Source: Candidatus Scalindua sp. SCAELEC01 (GTDB lineage Bacteria > Planctomycetota > Brocadiia > Brocadiales > Scalinduaceae). Taken from it: a DNA stretch of 64,000 bases. Where the stretch lies: assembly GCA_004282745.1 (NCBI GenBank), contig SHMT01000023.1, positions 16,110 through 80,109 of the forward strand, read 5' to 3'. The translations under genes and the position numbers were made by a program. The notes under the pieces were generated by a model. It was not told where the DNA came from and searched no databases. It saw nothing but the letters and a program-made list of their open reading frames with translations. Of this stretch, positions 1-8,405 are shown piece after piece (within the stretch, counting starts at the first letter, position 1; each line of letters begins with the position of its first letter).

Positions 1-722
1 TCGGCTTCAATGGCGGTAACTACTCCGGGGTATTCAAAAAGCCGATTATTTGCCATCAGTAACTTTACTTCTACCGGGCTGTCGTCTTTTGTCCTTTTTT
101 TGTAATTTAAATATTCCGCTTCCGGCACATTAAAATACACCCACATTTCACTGTTGTCCGATAAGGTGGTAAGCAGTTCACCTTCTTCCAAAAGGCTTCC
201 AAGCCTTACACGGAAGCGACCCATCAAACCATCAAAGGGGGCTCTGATCTCCATAAAATCTAAGCGTGCCTGGGCCAATGCCTGTTCAGCCGTTGCTTTA
301 TCTAATCTGGCCTGAGACATTGCCAATTCATTAGGAGATACTACCTTGTTGTCCGCAAGCGACTTTGTATTTAGGTATTCAATCTTTGCCATTTCTGCTT
401 CGGCCTGGGCTTTTTGTAATTCGGCCTGCAATATGACGGGCATGATCTGAAACATAAGCTGCCCTTTCTCTACCAACTGTCCTTCATCAACAAAAGTCTT
501 CTCTAGGTAGCCTCCTTCGAGTACTCTGAGTTCAATATGTTGTATTGCATGGATTTGACATACGTACTCCCTGGTAATGGAAGTGTCTTTTCTTGCCGGT
601 CTGGTAACCAGAAATTTGGTTTCTTCTTTTTTATGTTCATGTTTTGTTTCACAGCCTGTATGGCATAGCAGAGCAATCAGGCTTACCGCTATGAGCACTC
701 TTTTCATCAATATTTTGGACAT
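1..722 (-). CDS. RND efflux periplasmic adaptor (AcrA/MexA-HlyD family), partial
   Basis: The reading frame runs off the left edge, so only the first 240 residues are present. The start is ATG at 722; a second in-frame ATG at 709 (MKRVL...) is equally possible. A short hydrophobic N-terminus ending in Cys suggests an exported lipoprotein. After it come the typical adaptor parts: a first lipoyl half (EGGYLEKTFVDEGQLVEKGQ), a coiled-coil hairpin rich in Ala, Glu and Gln, a second lipoyl half (FMEIRAPFDGLMGR) and the start of the beta-barrel. The family joins an inner-membrane RND pump to a TolC-type channel in the periplasm. The pump gene should lie beyond the left edge, downstream on this strand. 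Substrate is unknown; the absence of His- or Met-rich segments argues for drugs or organics rather than metals. Confidence 0.9.
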   Translation of the reverse strand, partial: MSKILMKRVLIAVSLIALLCHTGCETKHEHKKEETKFLVTRPARKDTSITREYVCQIHAIQHIELRVLEGGYLEKTFVDEGQLVEKGQLMFQIMPVILQAELQKAQAEAEMAKIEYLNTKSLADNKVVSPNELAMSQARLDKATAEQALAQARLDFMEIRAPFDGLMGRFRVRLGSLLEEGELLTTLSDNSEMWVYFNVPEAEYLNYKKRTKDDSPVEVKLLMANNRLFEYPGVVTAIEA

Positions 723-912
723 TTTATGTGTTTATTATGAAACAGTTAGAAAAATTAAAACGGGTAATTTTCTGCTGAGTTGTTACGCAAAAAGGGGAGA
801 GAGAGCCTAAAATTGTAAACCTGTTTACATCACCAATGCGTCAACACACGAATGAATCGCTTTAAGCAGCAACGCACATTGATAAAACAGAATGCTCCCT
901 ATTCAGAAAGAA

Positions 913-1305
913 TTATAGTAGGAATACTTCAAAAAGAAGGTAGCAGGCAGGATGGTAACGGTCACAAATCGATAAGGGGGCAGACAGGGACGGTAGCGTA
1001 TTTATCTGATGGGTAAATTGATCTCTGGCGGAACAATATCCCAGAAGAATTCTTTGTTTCTTTTCAGGATCTTCTACCTCCTCCCATTTTTCAACCAGTA
1101 AAGGTGAAAAAGGGAGTTTCAGATGATTACGGTAATCAGCAACAATAGCACTTGAAAAGCCATCTTGATGGGAATCAATCGAAGTCCCACCTTGCTGATG
1201 ATTTGACTGAGTCTTAACGGTGCAAGGCTCTGCAAATCCGAAAGAACAGAGAATGCTACTTATAAGGATTAATGAAAGAATTGATCTTGAGAATTGATTA
1301 ACCAT
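913..1305 (-). CDS. Hypothetical small exported protein
   Basis: 130 codons from an ATG at 1305. The first 25 residues form a convincing signal peptide (positive Arg near the start, a run of Leu/Ile/Ser, then GFAEP as a likely cleavage site). The mature part has four Cys and no family I recognise. It is on the same strand as the RND adaptor, about 190 bp upstream of it, so it could be a leader gene of that efflux operon. The signal peptide is the main reason to believe it is a real gene; I cannot assign a function. Confidence 0.45.
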   Translation of the reverse strand: MVNQFSRSILSLILISSILCSFGFAEPCTVKTQSNHQQGGTSIDSHQDGFSSAIVADYRNHLKLPFSPLLVEKWEEVEDPEKKQRILLGYCSARDQFTHQINTLPSLSAPLSICDRYHPACYLLFEVFLL

Positions 1306-1336
1306 ACAGACGTAATAGCTTTTTTACCAAAAGGCC

Positions 1337-1532
1337 AGTAGCGTCCGGTTAGGTTTTTGCGTATTTAATTTATTGTACAAAAACTTGTCATTCCCGTAAG
1401 TTTCCCGCTTTAAGCGTGCAGGAACAAGCTTTAGCAGGAATCTATGATGAAACGAGTCTCTGGCTCTGGATACCCGATAAAGGTGTTCGGGTATGACGAA
1501 AGCCGCCTAAGCAAAAACCTAACCGGACAACG
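1337..1532. repeat. MITE-like inverted-repeat element, family 1, copy 1
   Basis: The ends are inverted repeats: GTCCGGTTAGGTTTTTGCG at the left and the complement (GCAAAAACCTAACCGGAC) at the right. The interior carries a GATACCCGATAAAGGTGTTCGGGTAT hairpin-like segment and ATCTATGATGAAACGAGTC. Two more copies lie at 13644-13797 and 32075-32242, both in the opposite orientation. No coding capacity. The rest of the 1306-1692 gap holds nothing else I can name. Confidence 0.85.
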
Positions 1533-1692
1533 ATGCCATAAGGCAAAAATAATTAATTGATAAAAAATTATTTTTTTGAGATAAATCGATGATATTCAAA
1601 TTATCACTACAAGTCAACTTTATTTTTAGAAAAGTTTCAAAACGAATCGAAAATGCCAGGAATTTGGCAAATACTGTTTAATAGTGAAACTT

Positions 1693-4239
1693 TTATCCAA
1701 TCGGTATCTTGCTTAAATGCCAAATTTCATCATTGTACTGGTTGATAGTTCGATCACTTGAGAATTTACCAGACCGTGCAATGTTAAGTACGACCTTTTT
1801 CGCCCAGGAAGTTTTGTCTCGGTATAATTCTGACAATTTGTCTTGAGCCTCTTTATAGGGTATCAGATCTTTGAGAATGAAATACTTATCCTCATGGACC
1901 AGTGAATCTGCGATCTGTTTGAAAATCTCCTTTTCCTCCGGATCACGAGTCAATTCTTCAGAATACAATTGATCAATGATCCTCTGGATGGCTTCAACTT
2001 TACTGCATTCGTCAGCGGGGTTATATCCGCTCTCTCTTAACTGCTTGACCTCATCTGTTCTCAGGCCGAAAATAAACATATTTTCCTCTCCGATCTCTTG
2101 AGACATTTCGACATTTGCCCCATCCATCGTTCCGATCGTGAGCGCTCCATTTAAGGCGAGCTTCATATTTCCCGTTCCCGAAGCTTCAAGACCTGCCGTG
2201 GATATCTGTTCACTCACATCAGCCGCCGTCAGGAGTATTTCAGCGAGAGATACATTGTAGTTTTCTAGAAACACGATTTTAATCATACCCTTAATGTCTT
2301 GATCATTATTGATAACGTGTGCAAGGACATTGATAAATTTAATAATCGCTTTTGCCATCTCATATCCTGGAGCAGACTTTGCGGCAAAGAAGAATGTTCT
2401 CGGTATGATTACTTTGCTGGGCTCATCTTTTAACTCATTGTATAGCATGAGAATATGAAGGGCATTCAGTAACTGTCTTTTGTACTCATGCAGTCTCTTG
2501 GCTTGGACATCAAATATTGAATCCTGATCAACTTCTATCCTCTCAACTATGTTACCTTTTCCATCCTTGACTGGATTTTGATGGTATACATAGTCCTTTA
2601 ACCGCTCTTTATTCCGATGTTTAATTTCCATGATCGTGTTCAGAAAAGTGTCGTCATCTGCATAGTGTTCCAGTTTTTCAAGTTCTGATAGATCCGTTAC
2701 CCAGCCGTTACCAATTTTGTCTGTTATCAGACTTGCTAGTTCAGGATTGGACTTCAGTAACCACCTTCTTGGAGTGATACCATTAGTCTTACAATTAAAT
2801 TTCTCAGGAAAGATCTCGTAAAAATCAAGGAGAGTTTCCTCTTTCAGTATTTGGGTATGTAGTTCTGCGACTCCATTGACCGAGTGACTCCCTACGATAG
2901 CCAGATTTGCCATCTTCACCTTGCCATCTTCCACGATAGAGACACGGCGTACACGGTCCATGTCTCCAGAGTATAGCTTCCCTACAAAAACACAGAAGTC
3001 ATGGTTGATAATTTCGATAATTTCAAAATTTCTTGGAAGGATCTCCTGCATCATTGTGACATCCCAACGCTCTAGTGCCTCACTCAAGACTGTGTGGTTG
3101 GTGTAAGCACAGGTCTTGACGGTAATATCCCATGCCTGGTCCCACTCTATCCCCTCTTGGTCAACGAGGATCCTCATCAACTCTGTGACCACTAAGGATG
3201 GATGCGTGTCATTGATCTGAATGGCTACTTTCTGGTGGAAATGGTCAAAGGATGGATGTTTTCTCTTAAATGTTCTTATGATGTCCTGTATACTGGCCGA
3301 TACAAGAATATATTGCTGCTTTAAGCGTAGGCGTTTCCCAGAATCATGGTTATCATTTGGATAGAGAATAGACACCATTGTCAGGTCGTCATGAGAGAGG
3401 ACATTTTTTAAGGCTTTTTCATAATCACCTTGATCAAACGCCTTAATATCAAATAGAGTGTAATCAGGAACGGAGGTGCTCCACAACTTTAAGGTATTGA
3501 CGGTATTGTTATTAAAACCAACAATGGGGGTGTCAAAAGGAATTGCCGAAACCGTTTCTCCACCTTCAATATCGCTCTTCTGTTTATTCGTTAAAGCATC
3601 CTCTCTTTTAATGCTCCCTCCAAACGTCACGATTACGACGTCCTCTTCGTGCTGGATTTCCCAGGGGTTTCCATGCTGAAGCCACTGGTCTGGGTGCTCC
3701 ACCTGGTATCCATTGAGAATATCTTGACGGAAAATCCCGTAATCGTAACGCAGACCATACCCATGACCGGGCAGTTGTAAAGTTGCGATTGAATCCAGAA
3801 AACATGATGCCAGACGTCCCAAACCACCCGTTCCAAGACCAGCGTCCATCTCCCCGTCCTCTATTTCATTTAAGTTTAAGCCAAGGGTTTTCAAAAGGTC
3901 TTCTACCTCTTCTTGTGCCTGCAGGTTTATCATGTTGTTTGCCAGAAACCTACCAGGTAAGTATTCTGCGGAGAGATAATAGAGTTGTTTTGCATCTTTT
4001 TCCTTATATGTCTGGTTTGTGGTAATCCATTTATCCATTATTTTGTCCCGCAGGGCAAGTGCGAGTGCTTTATAGAGGTGGAGGAAAAGCCTCTGTTTTA
4101 CCGCTTCATGCACGGTGGTTACACCCTTTAAGCCAAGCCCCAGGGTATTTTTGAGATGATATTCGACATCCTTCTTAAGGGAATCGGTTGAGGGAGAACT
4201 ACTGTTTAAGGGAACATCATTTGGGATTTTTTTGTTCAT
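1693..4239 (-). CDS. glgP: Glycogen/maltodextrin phosphorylase (GT35)
   Basis: About 848 residues, the usual length for bacterial GlgP. The enzyme releases glucose-1-phosphate from alpha-1,4-glucan in the cytoplasm. Visible motifs: EDGEMDAGLGTGGLGRLASC (glycogen-binding and active-site loop), QINDTHPSL, NGITPRRWL, the RLHEYKRQLLN region, and the pyridoxal-phosphate lysine in EASGTGNMKLALNGALTIG. I chose ATG at 4239 because GGAG lies 8-10 bases upstream; an in-frame ATG at 4284 adds 15 residues but has no Shine-Dalgarno sequence. It stands alone, with no other glycogen genes beside it. A second, broken phosphorylase of a different subfamily occurs at 58549-59070. Confidence 0.97.
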   Translation of the reverse strand: MNKKIPNDVPLNSSSPSTDSLKKDVEYHLKNTLGLGLKGVTTVHEAVKQRLFLHLYKALALALRDKIMDKWITTNQTYKEKDAKQLYYLSAEYLPGRFLANNMINLQAQEEVEDLLKTLGLNLNEIEDGEMDAGLGTGGLGRLASCFLDSIATLQLPGHGYGLRYDYGIFRQDILNGYQVEHPDQWLQHGNPWEIQHEEDVVIVTFGGSIKREDALTNKQKSDIEGGETVSAIPFDTPIVGFNNNTVNTLKLWSTSVPDYTLFDIKAFDQGDYEKALKNVLSHDDLTMVSILYPNDNHDSGKRLRLKQQYILVSASIQDIIRTFKRKHPSFDHFHQKVAIQINDTHPSLVVTELMRILVDQEGIEWDQAWDITVKTCAYTNHTVLSEALERWDVTMMQEILPRNFEIIEIINHDFCVFVGKLYSGDMDRVRRVSIVEDGKVKMANLAIVGSHSVNGVAELHTQILKEETLLDFYEIFPEKFNCKTNGITPRRWLLKSNPELASLITDKIGNGWVTDLSELEKLEHYADDDTFLNTIMEIKHRNKERLKDYVYHQNPVKDGKGNIVERIEVDQDSIFDVQAKRLHEYKRQLLNALHILMLYNELKDEPSKVIIPRTFFFAAKSAPGYEMAKAIIKFINVLAHVINNDQDIKGMIKIVFLENYNVSLAEILLTAADVSEQISTAGLEASGTGNMKLALNGALTIGTMDGANVEMSQEIGEENMFIFGLRTDEVKQLRESGYNPADECSKVEAIQRIIDQLYSEELTRDPEEKEIFKQIADSLVHEDKYFILKDLIPYKEAQDKLSELYRDKTSWAKKVVLNIARSGKFSSDRTINQYNDEIWHLSKIPIG

Positions 4240-4488
4240 GCGTACTCCATAAGTTTGGTTTTTTAAATAATCTATCTCATACAAAATAGGTGGAAAAGAG
4301 AGGTATAAAAGTAGTCTACAAACTGTTATCTTAAAACCGACCTTCCTGAAAGATGTAAGTTATATGATATAAATATCGTGTCGTCAATAATTTGTTTGCA
4401 AGGTAAGGCATGGCAAAAGCGGGTATTGTCAGCTACAGCAAAAGTTGAAGGGGTTTGTGTCTCCGATTACGGTAAGGTGAAAGCAACG

Positions 4489-4505
4489 TTTTCGTTCAAA
4501 CACTA
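4489..4505. repeat. Terminal remnant of TA-flanked MITE, family 2
   Basis: GTTTTCGTTCAAACACTA matches one terminal inverted repeat of the family-2 elements at 21714, 38572 and 39367. Only the end is recognisable. The TAG read on the minus strand at 4503-4505 is the stop codon of the neighbouring Cys-rich gene. Confidence 0.6.
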
Positions 4506-4745
4506 TTTAGATTTCAGTCTTCGTAAGGCCAATTTATAGGTCTCTTCGGCCCAGCATAAATCGAAATGTGCACACTTTTTACACTCTCTCAGACGGCCTC
4601 TCTTTTTCATAAGATCTTTTCCGGAAAGGGAAAGTTCCGGTTTTTTTCGTTCTATCAACAAGCAAAACGGTTCAGCCGTTAAACAGCCATGCTGGTTATG
4701 GCAATTATTGCATATCGATCTCTTCTTCTCTGTTTTTTTTGCCAT
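4503..4745 (-). CDS. Small Cys-rich protein, possible zinc or Fe-S ligand sets
   Basis: 80 residues from ATG at 4745 (a TTG two codons earlier is the alternative), preceded by GGA at a suitable distance. Two cysteine clusters: CNNCHNQHGC followed six residues later by another Cys, and CKKCAHFDLC near the C-terminus. The remainder is Lys/Arg-rich, so it is likely cytoplasmic and could bind nucleic acid or a metal centre. I do not recognise a named family. Its stop codon falls exactly in the TAG of a repeat end (4489-4505), so the original C-terminus may have been longer. Confidence 0.6.
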   Translation of the reverse strand: MAKKTEKKRSICNNCHNQHGCLTAEPFCLLIERKKPELSLSGKDLMKKRGRLRECKKCAHFDLCWAEETYKLALRRLKSK

Positions 4746-5021
4746 GTTCAATCCAAAAAGAATTTGTCATAAAGTGGTTTCTTAAACAACAAATGACTCT
4801 ACCATAAATAGGAGGGGCAGACAATGAGAAAAGCATGCAGAAGCGGTTCGAACACTTTCGTAATTGTAAGGTAAACGCAGTATTGGTTTAGTCAGCGAAA
4901 GGTGGAGTACTATTTGAACATGAAATTCGTGAGGAGATGCTACCCTACGTATGAAATTATCCGGAAACATTGGAATGGTCTTTCACGTTATGGGGGTTAG
5001 TGAAGGGTAGCAAATACCAAG

Positions 5022-5642
5022 TTATTTTTGATTTTTCCCTAAACTGTCCAAAATCCCACGGAAATTTCTTGATTCGATGAAACGTATGCCTAGTTTATCT
5101 GCCCAGGTCAGGATCCCCGTATCAGCAGTTACCAGAATAGCATCGAGCTCTTTCGCCAAGAGGATAAGGTCAACATCCTCCGTACTGTCGATGATACCTT
5201 CTCTTAAGGCAGAACGATACTTTTTTCGTAGATGTGTGATGGTTTCCGGTTCGGTATCTGTCATTACGTTTCTCACCGCTTGCTCCGCAACCCTCAAACC
5301 CTTATCGATGCGTAGACGGACATCTTCGATGAGTTCGTAGAGCAAAAAGGATGGAACGCTCATTTCGTATTTCTTTGGAGATCTTTGGAAAATCTTAACC
5401 TGAAGGTCTTTTGGTATTTTATCAATATCTACAAAATTCATGAGTTCACTATGAATTGAGGGTGGCATGTAGAAAGAGGGCCCGTCCATTTTACTGATTA
5501 AGCGCAAAAATTTTCTTAAGGACGCTGTAGGTGACTTTCCAAAGGAATTACTTACATCGACATTCGTGAAGATACTCGTGTCTATAACAAATATCTCTTC
5601 TTTTAAACTCTTTCTCTTCTTGTTTTTTTTTACTCTATCCAT
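5022..5642 (-). CDS. RNA ligase partner protein (PIN-like domain)
   Basis: 206 residues. The N-terminal [12 protein letters not shown] and later [19 protein letters not shown] carry the acidic residues of a PIN nuclease fold. The segments [47 protein letters not shown] and WADKLGIRF match what I know of the archaeal/bacterial family called RNA ligase partner protein (UPF0278), normally encoded next to an ATP-dependent RNA ligase. No ligase gene is adjacent here: the neighbours are a Cys-rich protein and pcm. The Lys-rich first 15 residues are typical for an RNA-associated protein. The reaction itself is not established; a nuclease role is inferred from the fold. Confidence 0.85.
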   Translation of the reverse strand: MDRVKKNKKRKSLKEEIFVIDTSIFTNVDVSNSFGKSPTASLRKFLRLISKMDGPSFYMPPSIHSELMNFVDIDKIPKDLQVKIFQRSPKKYEMSVPSFLLYELIEDVRLRIDKGLRVAEQAVRNVMTDTEPETITHLRKKYRSALREGIIDSTEDVDLILLAKELDAILVTADTGILTWADKLGIRFIESRNFRGILDSLGKNQK

Positions 5643-5948
5643 TATCTCTCATGGAAAAGAAATCGTCAATTTGGGGAATAACATTCGTTTATGAGCTGTA
5701 AGTATAGTTGTAATAGGTGCTTTCTTCAAGGTTAAAGCCTTTTATTTTATTGGTTATGGTCTCCTTGACACTCTTCCCTGTCGTGTTATAATGGAGTTTC
5801 AGTATATAAATTTATTATCAATTTCTTATTTCACCCTCAATGTAATAAAAGGTTCCGGTAAAAGGCGTAACCCTGAATGCTCCTGATGAACGATGGGGGT
5901 AGATAATATGGTAGAATCGTTAGAATTTTTTTATGGGGGCACTGCAAC
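5643..5948. other. Divergent intergenic region, no gene seen
   Basis: About 305 bp between the divergently transcribed RNA-ligase-partner gene and pcm. It should contain promoters for both, but I see no strong -35/-10 pair, operator or hairpin worth naming. Confidence 0.4.
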
Positions 5949-6725
5949 ATGAAACTGGTGATTATTATAACCGTTGTTGTACTACTTTTTAGTGTTCTGT
6001 TTTGTTGTCTCCCCTTTATGAATGGTATCGGTATGAATGCGATTGTTTTTGCAAAAAAAAGTGTTGAGCAGTTAGAGGAAGAGTATGTACTTAGGAGAAA
6101 GAAGATGGTGAAGTCACAGATAGCGGCCCGAGGTGTGAAAGATAAAGAGGTGCTTGAGGCGATGGAAACAGTACCTCGCCATCTGTTCGTTCCTGAAGAG
6201 TTAAGAGGTTTTAGTTATCGAGATGAACCATTTTCCATTGGGTTAGGGCAAACGATATCTCAACCTTATATCGTAGCACTGATGACGGAGATGCTGGAGC
6301 TCAATAGTGATGATATTGTACTTGAGATTGGGACTGGTTCCGGGTATCAGGCGGCAGTCTTAGCAACAATTGTACAGAAGGTGTATACAATCGAAATAAT
6401 CGAGGAGTTAGGAATTCAGGCAACGGAGCGGTTAAAGCGCCTTGGATATAGTAATGTGGATGTGAAGATAGCGGATGGTTCATTGGGGTGGCCAGATAAG
6501 TCACCTTTCGATGCCATCATCGTAACGGCAGCAGCAGAAAAAATCCCAAGTGCCTTGATACACCAGTTAAAACGTGGTGGAAGATTGGTAATTCCGGTAG
6601 ATAATGCCTATCTTGGCCAAGATTTGTTAATCGTAGAAAAAGACGATGAAGGAGAGACGGATATAAAAAAAACGATCCCGGTGCGTTTCGTCCCTCTTGT
6701 GAAAGAGAAAGATGGTGTTAAATAG
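5949..6725 (+). CDS. pcm: Protein-L-isoaspartate O-methyltransferase, exported form
   Basis: 258 residues. It uses S-adenosylmethionine to methylate isoaspartyl residues in damaged proteins. Family motifs are clear: VPRHLFVPEELRGFSYRDEP, IGLGQTISQPYIVALM, the SAM loop VLEIGTGSGYQAAVLA, and PFDAIIVTAAAEKIP. Unlike the usual cytosolic enzyme of about 210 residues, it starts with about 35 extra residues forming a hydrophobic signal or anchor (MKLVIIITVVVLLFSVLF...), so it probably works in or facing the periplasm. How SAM would be available there is unclear. The stop codon TAG is formed by the end of a repeat element (6723-6850). Confidence 0.95.
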   Translation: MKLVIIITVVVLLFSVLFCCLPFMNGIGMNAIVFAKKSVEQLEEEYVLRRKKMVKSQIAARGVKDKEVLEAMETVPRHLFVPEELRGFSYRDEPFSIGLGQTISQPYIVALMTEMLELNSDDIVLEIGTGSGYQAAVLATIVQKVYTIEIIEELGIQATERLKRLGYSNVDVKIADGSLGWPDKSPFDAIIVTAAAEKIPSALIHQLKRGGRLVIPVDNAYLGQDLLIVEKDDEGETDIKKTIPVRFVPLVKEKDGVK

Positions 6726-6850
6726 TGGTTGAGCTAAAACTATCCATCTAATTCGTTGCCATACTAATGACGTAATCTCCACGAACATTAATATGATCGG
6801 GTTTTCAAATCAGCACACCATGTATATTTGCAAGTTTAGTTCAACCACTA
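6723..6850. repeat. TA-flanked MITE, family 2, diverged short copy
   Basis: Left end TAGTGGTTGAGCTAAAAC, then CCATCTAATTCGTTGCC which parallels the family motif CCATCTACTGCGTTGCTGC; right end GTTTAGTTCAACCACTA is the inverted complement of the left. Flanked by TA on both sides. About 128 bp against 149-176 bp for the other copies. It begins inside the pcm stop codon. Confidence 0.75.
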
Positions 6851-6901
6851 TTTGATGAATCGGTACAAATTGGTACTGGGTCAAGCCCTTCTGTTTTCTC
6901 G

Positions 6902-8092
6902 ATGGTGATGAGCAGCATACAACAATTTGAAGTCGTTATCATTGGTGCGGGGGCAGCGGGCCTTATGTGTGCGCATACGGCTGGTAGGAGAGGGCGTACA
7001 GTCTTGCTTTTGGATCGTGCAGAAAGCGTAGGAGAAAAGATCCAGATATCAGGGGGCGGGCACTGTAATTTTACCAATTTGCTGGTGGGTGCGGACAACT
7101 ATTTATCAAATAATCCCCATTTTTGCAAGTCTGCTTTAAAACGTTTTACCCAGTTTGATTTTATTCAGTTGGTTGAAAAGCATAAGATTGGCTACCATGA
7201 GAAAACATTGGGTCAGCTTTTTTGTAATGGAGGCGCAGGCGAGATTGTCAGGCTTTTAGTGGACGAGTGTCTGACCGTAGGGGTAGAGATTCAGAAGAGA
7301 TGTGTCGTTAAAAAAATAGAAAAAGAGGGGTATTTCTCTATTACGACAAACCGGGGTAATTATCGGTCAGAATCTCTGGTGATAGCTACGGGAGGATTAT
7401 CCATGCTTACAGAGGGGGCTGCCCATCTCGGATATGAGGTGGCGAAACAGTTTGATATTGATATTGTAGCGTGTCAACCTGGTCTCGTTCCCCTGACACT
7501 GAGTACTCAGGTATTGAAGGATATGGAAGGCTTGTCCGGGATATCTGTAGATGTACTGGTTTCCTGCAATGGTCACTCTTTTCATGGATCAATGCTCTTT
7601 ACTCACAATGGTTTGAGTGGCCCCGTGATACTGCAAATTTCAAATTATTGGGGACCGGGAGACGAAATTGTTATCAATTTGCTCCCCGGGTGTAATATCG
7701 GAGAACGTATTGAAAAATGGAAGAGTGAACGGCCAAAAGTTGAGTTGAAAAATCTGATTGGGGAGTTGTTGACCAAGCGTCTTGCCAACCGATGGTTAGA
7801 ACCATCGGTACGGAACAAACCGGTAAATCAGTATAATAGCAGAGAGATCGACGAGATTTTCAATCTTTTTCATAAGTGGCATGTTCTTCCTGCCGGAACT
7901 GAGGGATACCGTAAAGCAGAGGTGACGAGAGGGGGAGTAGATACCAATGAATTATCGTCTAAAACTTTTGAAGCCAAAAGAGTGGGGGGGCTCTATTTTA
8001 TCGGTGAAGTGCTCGATGTGACCGGGTGGTTGGGAGGTTATAATCTCCAGTGGGCATGGTCATCAGGATATTGTGCCGGTCAGTATGTGTAG
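6902..8092 (+). CDS. NAD(P)/FAD-dependent oxidoreductase, HI0933/YhiN family
   Basis: 396 residues, normal for the family. The N-terminal Rossmann motif VVIIGAGAAGLMCAHTAGRRG binds FAD, followed by the family signature KIQISGGGHCNFTN. The C-terminal hallmark is GGVDTNELSSKTFEAKRVGG, then GLYFIGEVLDVTGWLGGYN and QWAWSSGY. Substrate is unknown for this family; members are annotated as flavoproteins or aminoacetone-oxidase-like. Start at 6902 (ATG), with a second ATG two codons later; no clear Shine-Dalgarno for either. Likely cytoplasmic and monocistronic, as a repeat element separates it from pcm. Confidence 0.93.
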   Translation: MVMSSIQQFEVVIIGAGAAGLMCAHTAGRRGRTVLLLDRAESVGEKIQISGGGHCNFTNLLVGADNYLSNNPHFCKSALKRFTQFDFIQLVEKHKIGYHEKTLGQLFCNGGAGEIVRLLVDECLTVGVEIQKRCVVKKIEKEGYFSITTNRGNYRSESLVIATGGLSMLTEGAAHLGYEVAKQFDIDIVACQPGLVPLTLSTQVLKDMEGLSGISVDVLVSCNGHSFHGSMLFTHNGLSGPVILQISNYWGPGDEIVINLLPGCNIGERIEKWKSERPKVELKNLIGELLTKRLANRWLEPSVRNKPVNQYNSREIDEIFNLFHKWHVLPAGTEGYRKAEVTRGGVDTNELSSKTFEAKRVGGLYFIGEVLDVTGWLGGYNLQWAWSSGYCAGQYV

Positions 8093-8139
8093 TCGTTGAA
8101 AAGCTATTTTGTCTATATCATAATCTTGGAGGTGCATAA

Positions 8140-8382
8140 ATGAACATAATACTGTTTCTTGCAATTGGAGCTGTTTCTGGCTGGATTGCGGGTCTCATTA
8201 TGAAGGGAAGAGGTTTTGGCTTAATCGGTAATCTTATCGTCGGCATCACTGGTGCTTATATTGGAGGATTTCTTTTTGGATTACTCGGTCTGACAACGTA
8301 CGGATTACTTGGCTTATTACTCTCGGCTCTTGCAGGTGCCATAATACTCTTATGGATTATCAGTAGGTTTAAGAAGTCCTGA
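8140..8382 (+). CDS. GlsB/YeaQ/YmgE family stress-response membrane protein
   Basis: 80 residues, almost entirely hydrophobic, with about three membrane segments and the Gly-rich family pattern GWIAGLIMKGRGFGLIGNLIVGITGAYIGG (positions about 14-43). Preceded by a good GGAGG ribosome site at 8130. These proteins are known as transglycosylase-associated or stress-induced membrane proteins; their mechanism is not defined. It sits 23 bp upstream of the DUF748 gene and is probably cotranscribed with it. Confidence 0.9.
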   Translation: MNIILFLAIGAVSGWIAGLIMKGRGFGLIGNLIVGITGAYIGGFLFGLLGLTTYGLLGLLLSALAGAIILLWIISRFKKS

Positions 8383-8405
8383 ACCCTAAGTGTTGGAGCT
8401 TTTCA

